From the NCBI GenBank assembly GCA_013001485.1, contig JABDMN010000387.1, forward strand, positions 1 through 5,352: a DNA stretch of 5,352 bases. Direction: 5' to 3'. Made by a program: the position numbers and the translations under genes. This document shows positions 1 through 4,540 of this stretch, in pieces. The first letter of the stretch is position 1; the number at the start of each line of letters is the position of its first letter. Under the pieces are notes generated by a model. The model made no database searches and was not told the origin of the DNA. It saw only the letters and a program-made list of their open reading frames with translations. Origin of the DNA: Acidimicrobiia bacterium (GTDB lineage: Bacteria; Actinomycetota; Acidimicrobiia; Spongiisociales; UBA5794).

Positions 1-684
1 CAGACGGCGGGCAACCTCGGCGAGCACGTCGTTGCGCAGGTCGTCCTCGGGTAGACCGTGATGGGTCAGCTCGACGTAGAGCCTGCCCGGGAACACCTCG
101 CGCAGCCGGGAAGCAGCTCCGACCGCACCATCGATGTCGCCACTGCCTGCGGCCCTGGGGACGGCCCCCTGGTGACACCCGGTGAGGGCATACAGGCCGC
201 CGCGATGTGACGCTTCACCGAGATCCTCGTAGGCATAGTCGGGTGCGTCCTTGCGTCCCCGGAACTGGCCACGGGTCACGAAGCGGCTCAGCTGCGCATA
301 CCCGGCAGGATCGGCGGCGTAGACCACGAGATGGTCGGTGATGGGTCGGTCGACGGGCTTGGACCCGTGCATCCGATGGATCCGTCCCCGCCGGGGACGA
401 TCTGCGTCTTTGGGAAGGATCACCGGTCCCGGGCCGGGAATAGGGCTCTCGCTGGGCATCGTGTCCTCGCGAGGCATTCCGAGCTCGGTCCCGTAGACGA
501 TGGGCAGCCCCACCTCGCGTGCCGCGACATGGGTGCGGACGACACCGCGAAACCCATCGTGATCACAGATACCCAGAGCGGTGTAGCCGAGCTCGGCCGC
601 CACCTCGACAAGCTGGTGGGGGTGGGAGGCACCGTCGAGAAACGAGTAGTTCGTGTGGCAGTGCAGCTCGGCGTACCGCGTCAT
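1..684 (-). CDS. dnaE2: Error-prone DNA polymerase DnaE2 (ImuC), N-terminal part, cut by window edge
   Basis: Seen: 228 codons open to the left edge, with ATG at 684-682. The N-terminus reads MTRYAELHCHTNYSFLDGAS, the PHP-domain opening typical of DnaE2 rather than replicative DnaE1 (which usually has HxHxxYSxLDG with other flanks). Further PHP signatures are DHDGFRGVVR at residues 41-50, GTELG at 65-69, LTGCHQGAVP at 167-176 and VELTHHGLPEDD at 204-215. Putative metal ligands H8, H10, D41, H42 and E67 are present. A Pro/Arg-rich stretch at residues 71-115 looks like a variable insert. The family is about 1,050-1,150 aa, so the palm, fingers and OB domains lie outside the window. Known: DnaE2 performs damage-induced translesion synthesis, usually with ImuA'/ImuB, and is SOS-controlled. 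Neither partner is in the window. The start is supported by the -10 hexamer 6 nt upstream and the LexA box; no Shine-Dalgarno is seen. Confidence 0.93.
   Translation of the reverse strand, partial: MTRYAELHCHTNYSFLDGASHPHQLVEVAAELGYTALGICDHDGFRGVVRTHVAAREVGLPIVYGTELGMPREDTMPSESPIPGPGPVILPKDADRPRRGRIHRMHGSKPVDRPITDHLVVYAADPAGYAQLSRFVTRGQFRGRKDAPDYAYEDLGEASHRGGLYALTGCHQGAVPRAAGSGDIDGAVGAASRLREVFPGRLYVELTHHGLPEDDLRNDVLAEVARRL
379..402. repeat. Strong inverted repeat within the dnaE2 linker
   Basis: CGTCCCC (383-389) and GGGGACG (393-399) form a 7-bp stem with a 3-nt loop, extended by GAT/ATC across a single bulged base at 382. It lies in the Pro/Arg-rich insert of the PHP domain. It is probably a consequence of Arg/Pro codons, but would be a stable mRNA hairpin. 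Confidence 0.3.
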
Positions 685-690
685 GGACGG

Positions 691-696
691 AGCCTA
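691..696 (-). promoter_or_regulatory. Proposed -10 hexamer of dnaE2 (leaderless start)
   Basis: On the minus strand TAGGCT (TAnnnT) is followed by six bases (CCGTCC) and then the dnaE2 ATG. Transcription would start at or next to the A of ATG, which explains the lack of a Shine-Dalgarno. No convincing -35 element is seen; that region is taken up by the LexA palindrome. Confidence 0.6.
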
Positions 697-714
697 ATCG
701 AACATATGTTCGAT
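697..714 (-). promoter_or_regulatory. LexA operator (SOS box) of dnaE2
   Basis: The sequence ATCGAACATATGTTCGAT is a perfect 18-bp palindrome. Its core TCGAAC-N4-GTTCGA (698-713) matches the LexA/DinR box known from mycobacteria and Bacillus (CGAACRNRYGTTYC type) exactly. It ends 12 nt before the dnaE2 ATG and directly abuts the proposed -10 hexamer, so bound LexA would block RNA polymerase. It also lies 44 nt upstream of the -10 proposed for the divergent gene at 771, so an effect on that gene is possible but less certain. Confidence 0.93.
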
Positions 715-758
715 AGGGCTGCCTGCCTCCGGCTGCCGGCTACCCGTCACTTCGCCTC

Positions 759-764
759 TACGAT
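759..764 (+). promoter_or_regulatory. Proposed -10 hexamer for the 771 gene (leaderless start)
   Basis: TACGAT is followed by six bases (TCGAAG) and then GTG at 771, the same geometry as the dnaE2 start. No clear -35 element is visible. The bases just before the GTG are weakly purine-rich (GAAG) but far too close to serve as a normal ribosome binding site. Confidence 0.5.
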
Positions 765-770
765 TCGAAG

Positions 771-965
771 GTGGAGCCGTCTGATCCCCTTTCTATTGCC
801 GAAGATGAATTCGCTGATCCGGAGCGGATTCGTCGACGCGCTCGCATCCGTCTCATCGCCATCGCCGTCGTGATCGCGATGATCGCTGCGATCGTGGTGC
901 CGGTCATCGTGCGGCGGGTCACCCGCCAAACACCTCCAGACACGATCGTGACCCTCGTTGCATAG
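771..965 (+). CDS. Small single-pass membrane protein, unknown function
   Basis: A 64-aa ORF with a GTG start. Seen: an acidic N-terminal region (residues 1-19, rich in D/E), a basic patch RIRRRARIR at 19-27, one strongly hydrophobic segment at about 28-47 made of I, A and V, then RRVTR and a short polar tail ending TIVTLVA. This fits a single transmembrane helix flanked by positive charge on both sides, so topology is not obvious. I recognise no family. It is the first gene of a tight plus-strand run: its TAG stop is embedded in the -10 proposed for the next gene, which starts 9 nt on. It shares an 86-bp divergent promoter region with dnaE2, so SOS co-regulation is possible. Support for it being a real gene comes from the composition, the -10/start geometry and the packing against the next gene. 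Confidence 0.68.
   Translation: MEPSDPLSIAEDEFADPERIRRRARIRLIAIAVVIAMIAAIVVPVIVRRVTRQTPPDTIVTLVA
913..927 (+). repeat. Perfect GC-rich inverted repeat inside the small membrane-protein gene
   Basis: GGCGGGT-C-ACCCGCC is a 7-bp perfect inverted repeat around one base; as a hairpin it would be 6 bp with a TCA loop. It lies in codons for RRVTR, about 35 nt upstream of the ACT-gene -10. It could be an operator half-site pair, an attenuating hairpin, or a by-product of Arg codons; there is no T-run after it. Confidence 0.35.
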
Positions 966-968
966 AAT
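963..968 (+). promoter_or_regulatory. Proposed -10 hexamer for the ACT-domain gene (leaderless start)
   Basis: TAGAAT differs from the TATAAT consensus at one base and sits exactly 6 nt before the ATG at 975. Its first three bases are also the stop codon of the upstream membrane-protein gene. It suggests the ACT gene has its own leaderless transcript in addition to any read-through from upstream. No -35 match is seen at 16-18 nt spacing. Confidence 0.6.
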
Positions 969-974
969 GCCGTC

Positions 975-1355
975 ATGCGTGAGTTCACGGTCACCATGAA
1001 CAACAGGCCAGGACAACTCGCAACCCTGGCCAGAAGGCTTGCCGACGCTGGCGTCAACATCGATGCGCTCGCGGCCTCGACCGGCGAACACGAAGCCCTC
1101 GTCCGCTTCGTCCCCGACGATGAGGCCACCACCCGGACCGTCCTCAAGACCGCAGGAGTGTCGTTCGAAGAACGACCCGTGCTCGACACCGTCCTCCCCA
1201 ACCGGCCCGGCGCCCTCGCCGATGTGGCCGAGCGACTGGCCAGCTCGGGAGTGAACATCGATGCGATGTATCTCATGAACACCTCGTCGGAGGGATTGCA
1301 TTTCGCAATCGCGGTGAACGATCCCGACGGCGCCGCATCGACGCTCGAGCCCTGA
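975..1355 (+). CDS. Tandem ACT-domain protein (probable amino-acid or small-ligand sensor)
   Basis: 126 aa made almost entirely of two ACT domains. Seen: ACT1 at about residues 1-66 with NRPGQLATLARRLADAGVNID (10-30), and ACT2 at about 69-125 with NRPGALADVAERLASSGVNID (76-96). Both keep the loop RPG that in ACT domains leads into helix 1 and lies at the ligand/dimer interface. The two copies align at 66-residue spacing, so this is an internal duplication. No enzyme domain is attached. Known: stand-alone tandem ACT proteins usually bind amino acids at dimer interfaces and are often annotated only as amino acid-binding proteins. The next gene starts 6 nt after the stop, so a link to the flavin-dependent oxidoreductase is likely. 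The ligand is unknown. The start is backed by the -10 hexamer 6 nt upstream. Confidence 0.9.
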   Translation: MREFTVTMNNRPGQLATLARRLADAGVNIDALAASTGEHEALVRFVPDDEATTRTVLKTAGVSFEERPVLDTVLPNRPGALADVAERLASSGVNIDAMYLMNTSSEGLHFAIAVNDPDGAASTLEP

Positions 1356-1361
1356 CGTCGC

Positions 1362-2369
1362 ATGGGACTCGGATTCGGACTTCTCTCAGCACAGCGCACC
1401 GCCGAAAACCCCAGGGGATGGCGCGACCTCTACAGCGAGACGCTGGAGCTGACCGCTGACGCCGAGCGCCTCGGCTACACAAGCGTGTGGACCACCGAAC
1501 ACCACTTCGTCGATGACGGATACATGCCATCACTGCTGGTCACCTCGGCGGCGATGGCAGCTCGCACGACAACGATCGAGATCGGCACCGGTGTGATCCT
1601 CGCCCCGCTCCATCACCCCCTGCGTCTCGCCGAAGACGCCGCCACTGTGGATCTCATCAGCGGTAGCCGGTTCACCCTTGGCCTCGGCCTCGGATGGTCC
1701 GGCGTGGAGTTCGACGCCTTCGGGGCCAGCCTGCGCACCCGGGGCAAGGCGATGTCGGAGATCCTCGACATCCTTCCCCGAGCATGGTCGGGAGAGCCAT
1801 TCCGTCACGAGGGCGACGTATTCGACCTCCCCGAGGTTGCAGTCCGCCCCGTTCCGGAGCGGCGGATTCCCATCGTCATCGGCGGCGGAGCCGAGGCGGC
1901 AGTGCGGCGGGCAGCCCGGCTCGCCGACGGCTTCTTCTCCAACGCCACTCCCGAGAAGCTCATTCAGCAGGTCGCCTGGGGACTCGACGAGATGGAGAAG
2001 GCGGGACGCGACCCGGCCACGTTCCGGTGGATCTACTACGCAACCATGTGGCCCGGCGCTACCGAAGACACAGCGTGGGAGGAGGCGCGGCAGCACCTCT
2101 GGGCGATGCGATGGAAGTACTCCGACATGGAAGCATCGGCGACGAGAACTGGTCTTGCCGAGGTGCCGCCATTGACCGCCGACGACGAGGCCCGTCTCCG
2201 CGGCGCCGCGATGGTCGGACCGGAGATTGCCCACCGCCTCGCCGAACTGCGATCAAAGGTCGGCGTGCCTCTCGACATCGTCGCCCGTTCCTACTTCGCC
2301 ACTCTCCCCTACGAGGACCAGCTCGACCTCATGGGCCGAATCGCCACCGAGGTCGCGCCACACGTGTAG
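1362..2369 (+). CDS. LLM-class flavin-dependent oxidoreductase (luciferase-like monooxygenase)
   Basis: 335 aa, usual family length, with a TIM-barrel bacterial-luciferase pattern. Seen: FGLLSAQ near the N-terminus (5-11), SVWTTEHHF (41-49), [18 protein letters not shown] (75-92), [16 protein letters not shown] (97-112), the phosphate-binding style loop IPIVIGGG (169-176) followed by [13 protein letters not shown] (180-192), and a helical C-terminus with [14 protein letters not shown] (284-297). Known: this superfamily uses FMNH2 or F420H2 to oxidise or reduce varied substrates; sequence alone does not fix the cofactor or substrate, although F420 is plausible in an actinobacterium. It is cytosolic, with no signal peptide. 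The ATG lies 6 nt after the ACT gene's TGA and has neither a Shine-Dalgarno nor a TAnnnT at the expected place, so it is most likely translated from an upstream-initiated mRNA by coupling. Confidence 0.93.
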   Translation: MGLGFGLLSAQRTAENPRGWRDLYSETLELTADAERLGYTSVWTTEHHFVDDGYMPSLLVTSAAMAARTTTIEIGTGVILAPLHHPLRLAEDAATVDLISGSRFTLGLGLGWSGVEFDAFGASLRTRGKAMSEILDILPRAWSGEPFRHEGDVFDLPEVAVRPVPERRIPIVIGGGAEAAVRRAARLADGFFSNATPEKLIQQVAWGLDEMEKAGRDPATFRWIYYATMWPGATEDTAWEEARQHLWAMRWKYSDMEASATRTGLAEVPPLTADDEARLRGAAMVGPEIAHRLAELRSKVGVPLDIVARSYFATLPYEDQLDLMGRIATEVAPHV

Positions 2370-2385
2370 ATCGCCCGATCACACG
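2363..2385. terminator. Hairpin shared by two convergent gene ends (possible bidirectional terminator)
   Basis: Arms CGTGT-(A)-GATC and GATC-ACACG flank a GCCC loop, giving a 9-bp stem with one bulged A at 2368. It spans the last codons and stop of the oxidoreductase gene and the stop of the minus-strand gene ending at 2379, whose coding ends are only 9 nt apart. There is no T-run on either strand, so it is not a classical intrinsic terminator; in high-GC actinobacteria such U-less hairpins at convergent ends are often suspected terminators or 3'-end stabilisers. Confidence 0.45.
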
Positions 2386-3287
2386 GCGTCGGTAGCCGAC
2401 ACCGCCCACGCCAACCTTTCATCTGGATCTGCGACCGTGAGGTGGAACTGCCAGCCGACCTCATGGTCACCGGGGCTCCACAAGCCCCACTCCAAGCGTT
2501 CTGCCGCTGCGGCCAGTTCCCCAGCATCGACGGGCCAGTCGTCTTCCATTCCCAGGATCACTCCGGTCGCCCACCAGGCAGCGGCTCGACCCACCGGGCC
2601 GCCCCGACGTCGACCGTAGGCCCCGCCTGACGCACCAGCCCACTGCATGGCCCCGAGGGCTCGCGTGAATGACACCGGCGACCACATCGCCCGACGAGGT
2701 CCGATGGCGCGAATGGCGTCGAGCGCGCTCCCCTCGGCGCACGCCACGTCTGCGCTGCCGCTCGACTCGTCGACCCAGGCGCTCACGAGCGCCCGCAGTG
2801 CGTCGGTCGACTGCGCATCGTCGACGGGAGTCTGCTCGTCGGGAAGGTCGGTCCACTCCATGGTGACGCGGTCCATCTCGGGGAACGAAGCCTTGTCTGG
2901 TCGATACACCGCCGGTGGATATGACGGCTCGAATGGTTCGAGGCGGAGCGGAAGATCGATCACAGCGCGATCTATGGCGGCATCCTCCACGTCGTCTCCG
3001 CGGAGAGCTCGCTCATGAGCGACGAGGGCCCGCGACCTCGGATTGCTCAGATGCGGCTCGAGGTCGGCCCAGGTGTGCGTCGAGGCGGCAACCTCCCAGT
3101 GGGGCCCGAGAGTCCCGGCCGCTGAGCCGTGCGACACCACTTCGCCGGCGAAATCGGCGGGAGCGTCGAGAGACAGCCGGTACTCGGCGTAATGGGCAGC
3201 CGCCCACACCTGTTTGCCACGGGTGACAGCCTCCTGGCAACGGTCGATGACCGTGACCAGCCCGTCCCACTCCCTTGTTGTGACCAC
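2379..3287 (-). CDS. Uncharacterised conserved-looking protein, start uncertain
   Basis: 302 aa from the GTG at 3287, the only usual start codon near the 5' end of a frame that is open to 3368. No signal peptide or transmembrane helix is evident. Seen, in order: a helical N-terminus (REWDGLVTVIDRCQEAVTRG, 5-24), HYAEYRLSLDAP (32-43), EVAASTHTWADLEPHL (65-80), a Pro-rich stretch LPLRLEPFEPSYPPAVYRPD (112-131), and a C-terminal part with GGAYGRRRGGPVGRAAAWWA (221-240) and DDWPVDAGEL (249-258). I recall similar actinobacterial hypothetical proteins, but cannot name a family or function and see no catalytic motif. In those, as I remember them, the segment before REWDGL is part of the protein, so the real start is probably upstream (see 3288-3368). 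It follows the 84-aa gene in the same frame and is probably co-transcribed with it. Confidence 0.8.
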   Translation of the reverse strand: MVTTREWDGLVTVIDRCQEAVTRGKQVWAAAHYAEYRLSLDAPADFAGEVVSHGSAAGTLGPHWEVAASTHTWADLEPHLSNPRSRALVAHERALRGDDVEDAAIDRAVIDLPLRLEPFEPSYPPAVYRPDKASFPEMDRVTMEWTDLPDEQTPVDDAQSTDALRALVSAWVDESSGSADVACAEGSALDAIRAIGPRRAMWSPVSFTRALGAMQWAGASGGAYGRRRGGPVGRAAAWWATGVILGMEDDWPVDAGELAAAAERLEWGLWSPGDHEVGWQFHLTVADPDERLAWAVSATDAV

Positions 3288-3368
3288 GCCATCGATGAAC
3301 CGGAGCAGACCATTGAGGTCGCTCGATTCGATGAGATCGACAAGGCGTGGCGTGTCCGTAGTGACTCC
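3288..3368 (-). other. In-frame coding-like 5' extension lacking a standard start codon
   Basis: These 27 codons follow the TGA at 3371-3369 and run in frame into the 302-aa gene. They read GVTTDTPRLVDLIESSDLNG then LLRFIDG, an amphipathic, protein-like sequence that merges with the helix after 3287. They contain no ATG, GTG or TTG; the only near-starts are a CTG (3308-3306), two ACG codons (3359-3357 and 3353-3351) and ATC codons. It may be translated from a rare start, be reached by stop read-through, or reflect a substitution or sequence error in an ancestral GTG (the second codon is GTC). Confidence 0.5.
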
Positions 3369-3370
3369 TC
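3365..3370 (-). promoter_or_regulatory. Shine-Dalgarno-like GAGGAG overlapping the upstream stop codon
   Basis: On the minus strand TGAGGAGTCACTACG joins the stop of the 84-aa gene to a strong GAGGAG. It is the only good Shine-Dalgarno I see at a gene boundary here. Five nt after it comes ACG (3359-3357), which would begin TDTPRLVDLIES. This points to initiation just after the stop rather than at the GTG at 3287. Confidence 0.4.
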
Positions 3371-3623
3371 AGCTGCCTGAGCGAAGGAAGTCGGCATAGA
3401 ACCCCGGCCACGGCTCGTCACTGCTGGCATGAGCGCGATCGGCGGCGACGAGCAGATACACCAGCTCGCTCTTGGTCGGAGAACCCTCGAAATGCTCGGT
3501 GATCCGTCCGAGAAGGAAATCTGCGTACCAGAGGGGCCACTCGGGGTCGGCGCCGTCGGTGGAGAGAAAGGCCTCGTGATGGGCCTTGCCAGTCGCGATG
3601 AGGAGTTCGGCGAGGGCGTCCAT
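3369..3623 (-). CDS. Small conserved-looking protein, unknown function
   Basis: 84 aa from the ATG at 3623. Seen: a compact, Trp/Tyr-rich helical protein with TGKAHHEAFL (11-20), EWPLWYADFLLGRI (28-41), SELVYLLVAADRAH (52-65) and PWPGFYADFL (71-80). WPxxYADFL occurs twice about 43 residues apart, which suggests an internal repeat or a symmetric helical bundle. No signal peptide or transmembrane helix. It resembles small hypothetical proteins I remember from diverse bacteria, but I know no function. An ATG ten codons upstream (3653) would add MDSPGDYLCH; I prefer 3623 because TACCTT lies exactly 6 nt before it, matching the other leaderless starts here, and because the longer form would cover its own promoter. 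It is the first gene of a minus-strand pair, divergent from purU. Confidence 0.82.
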   Translation of the reverse strand: MDALAELLIATGKAHHEAFLSTDGADPEWPLWYADFLLGRITEHFEGSPTKSELVYLLVAADRAHASSDEPWPGFYADFLRSGS

Positions 3624-3629
3624 GTGGCA

Positions 3630-3635
3630 AAGGTA
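3630..3635 (-). promoter_or_regulatory. Proposed -10 hexamer for the 84-aa gene (leaderless start)
   Basis: On the minus strand TACCTT is followed by TGCCAC and then ATG at 3623. The 6-nt distance is the same as at the dnaE2, 771 and 975 starts, and it decides between the two candidate ATGs of this gene. Confidence 0.5.
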
Positions 3636-3669
3636 GTCGCCGGGTGAATCCATCGGCCCAGCGTGCCGA

Positions 3670-3675
3670 TAAGCT
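3670..3675 (+). promoter_or_regulatory. Possible -10 hexamer for purU
   Basis: TAAGCT lies 10 nt before the purU ATG at 3686, which would give a leader of only about 4 nt. The distance is longer than the 6 nt seen at four other starts here, so this call is weaker. No Shine-Dalgarno or clear -35 element is seen. Confidence 0.35.
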
Positions 3676-3685
3676 CTCGAAGCTC

Positions 3686-4540
3686 ATGACCACCACCGCC
3701 ACATTGCTTTTGTCCTGCGCCGACCAGAAAGGCCTGGTCGCCGAGGTGTCGCGCTTCATCTACGAGCACGAAGGCAACATCATCCACGCAGACCAGCACA
3801 CGGACCTCGAGGAGTCCGTCTTCGTGCAGCGAATCGAGTGGGAACTCGACGGTTTTGGCATCGACCGCGCCGCCATCTCAGCCAAGTTCGCTCCCATCGC
3901 CGAACGCTTCGACATGGACTGGCGGCTTCGGTTCTCCGACGAGCGAACCCGTATCGCTCTGCTCGTGTCGAAACAGGCTCATTGCATGTACGACCTGCTG
4001 GCGCGGTGGCGCATGGGCGAGCTCGAAGCAGACATCCCGCTCGTGATCTCGAACCATGCCGACCTCGCCGGCGTCGCCAACGACTTCGGTGTCCCCTTTC
4101 ACCACCTGCCGATCACGCCGGAGACGAAACCAGAGCAAGAGGCGGCCATCCGCGAGCTCGTCGACGAGCACGACATCGACGTCATCGTCCTCGCCCGGTA
4201 CATGCAGATCCTCAGCCCCGAGTTCGTCGCAGCCCACCCGAACCGAATCATCAACATCCACCACTCGTTCCTCCCCGCCTTTGCCGGTGCCCGGCCCTAT
4301 CACCAGGCTCACGAACGCGGGGTGAAGGTGATCGGGGCCACCGCCCATTTCGTCACCGGGGAGCTCGATGGCGGGCCAATCGTCTCCCAGGACGTTGCTC
4401 ACGTGTCGCACCGCGACTCGGTTGGTGACCTGGTCCACAAGGGCAGAGATCTCGAGAAGACCGTCCTCGCCCGAGCCGTGCACCTTCATCTCGACAACCG
4501 GTTGATCGTGTACGGGAACAAGACCGTGGTGTTCGACTGA
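3686..4540 (+). CDS. purU: Formyltetrahydrofolate deformylase
   Basis: 284 aa, normal PurU length. It hydrolyses 10-formyl-THF to formate and THF, balancing one-carbon units and supplying formate (for PurT where present). Seen: an N-terminal ACT domain at about 1-80 (LLLSCADQKGLVAEVSRFIY, 7-26; GNIIHADQHTD, 30-40), then a formyltransferase-like domain with ISNHADL (121-127), VLARYMQILSPEFV (168-181), INIHHSFLPAFAGARPYHQA (189-208) and GATAHFVTGELDGGPIV (217-233). The catalytic trio of the family corresponds to N190, H192 and D228, all present. The long HHSFLPAF-GARPYHQA block and the ACT domain distinguish PurU from PurN. The position after D228 is Gly where I more often recall Glu or Ala. 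An in-frame GTG 14 codons upstream (3644) adds no PurU-like sequence and was not used. Its stop overlaps the ychF start by one base. Confidence 0.95.
   Translation: MTTTATLLLSCADQKGLVAEVSRFIYEHEGNIIHADQHTDLEESVFVQRIEWELDGFGIDRAAISAKFAPIAERFDMDWRLRFSDERTRIALLVSKQAHCMYDLLARWRMGELEADIPLVISNHADLAGVANDFGVPFHHLPITPETKPEQEAAIRELVDEHDIDVIVLARYMQILSPEFVAAHPNRIINIHHSFLPAFAGARPYHQAHERGVKVIGATAHFVTGELDGGPIVSQDVAHVSHRDSVGDLVHKGRDLEKTVLARAVHLHLDNRLIVYGNKTVVFD

Noticed and set aside
331..873. Plus-strand 180-aa ORF across the dnaE2 promoter region
   Set aside because: It is antisense to the clear DnaE2 PHP domain and runs through the LexA site and both promoters; its composition is that of a shadow frame in GC-rich DNA.
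747..1399. Long minus-strand ORFs (184 and 213 aa)
   Set aside because: They are antisense to the membrane-protein and ACT genes, with Arg/Ser-rich or low-complexity composition and no recognisable domain.
1530..2395. Overlapping minus and plus ORFs inside the oxidoreductase gene
   Set aside because: The LLM frame has full family motifs from end to end; the others are Arg/Pro/Ser-rich shadows.
3369..3371. Selenocysteine (UGA recoding) between the two minus-strand ORFs
   Set aside because: No SECIS-like hairpin is evident just downstream, and the upstream protein ends naturally after its repeat motif; ordinary stop with coupled initiation is simpler.
3624..3653. Ten-codon longer form of the 84-aa protein
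   Set aside because: It would place the TACCTT hexamer inside the coding region; the ATG at 3623 matches the leaderless geometry seen at other genes. Not fully excluded.
3644..3685. Upstream GTG start for purU adding 14 residues
   Set aside because: The added residues precede the MTTTATLLL start typical of the ACT domain, and would overlap the -10 region and the alternative start of the divergent gene.
3047..3799. Minus-strand 250-aa ORF
   Set aside because: It overlaps the purU start, the divergent promoters and both minus-strand genes in another frame, and lacks coherent domain sequence.
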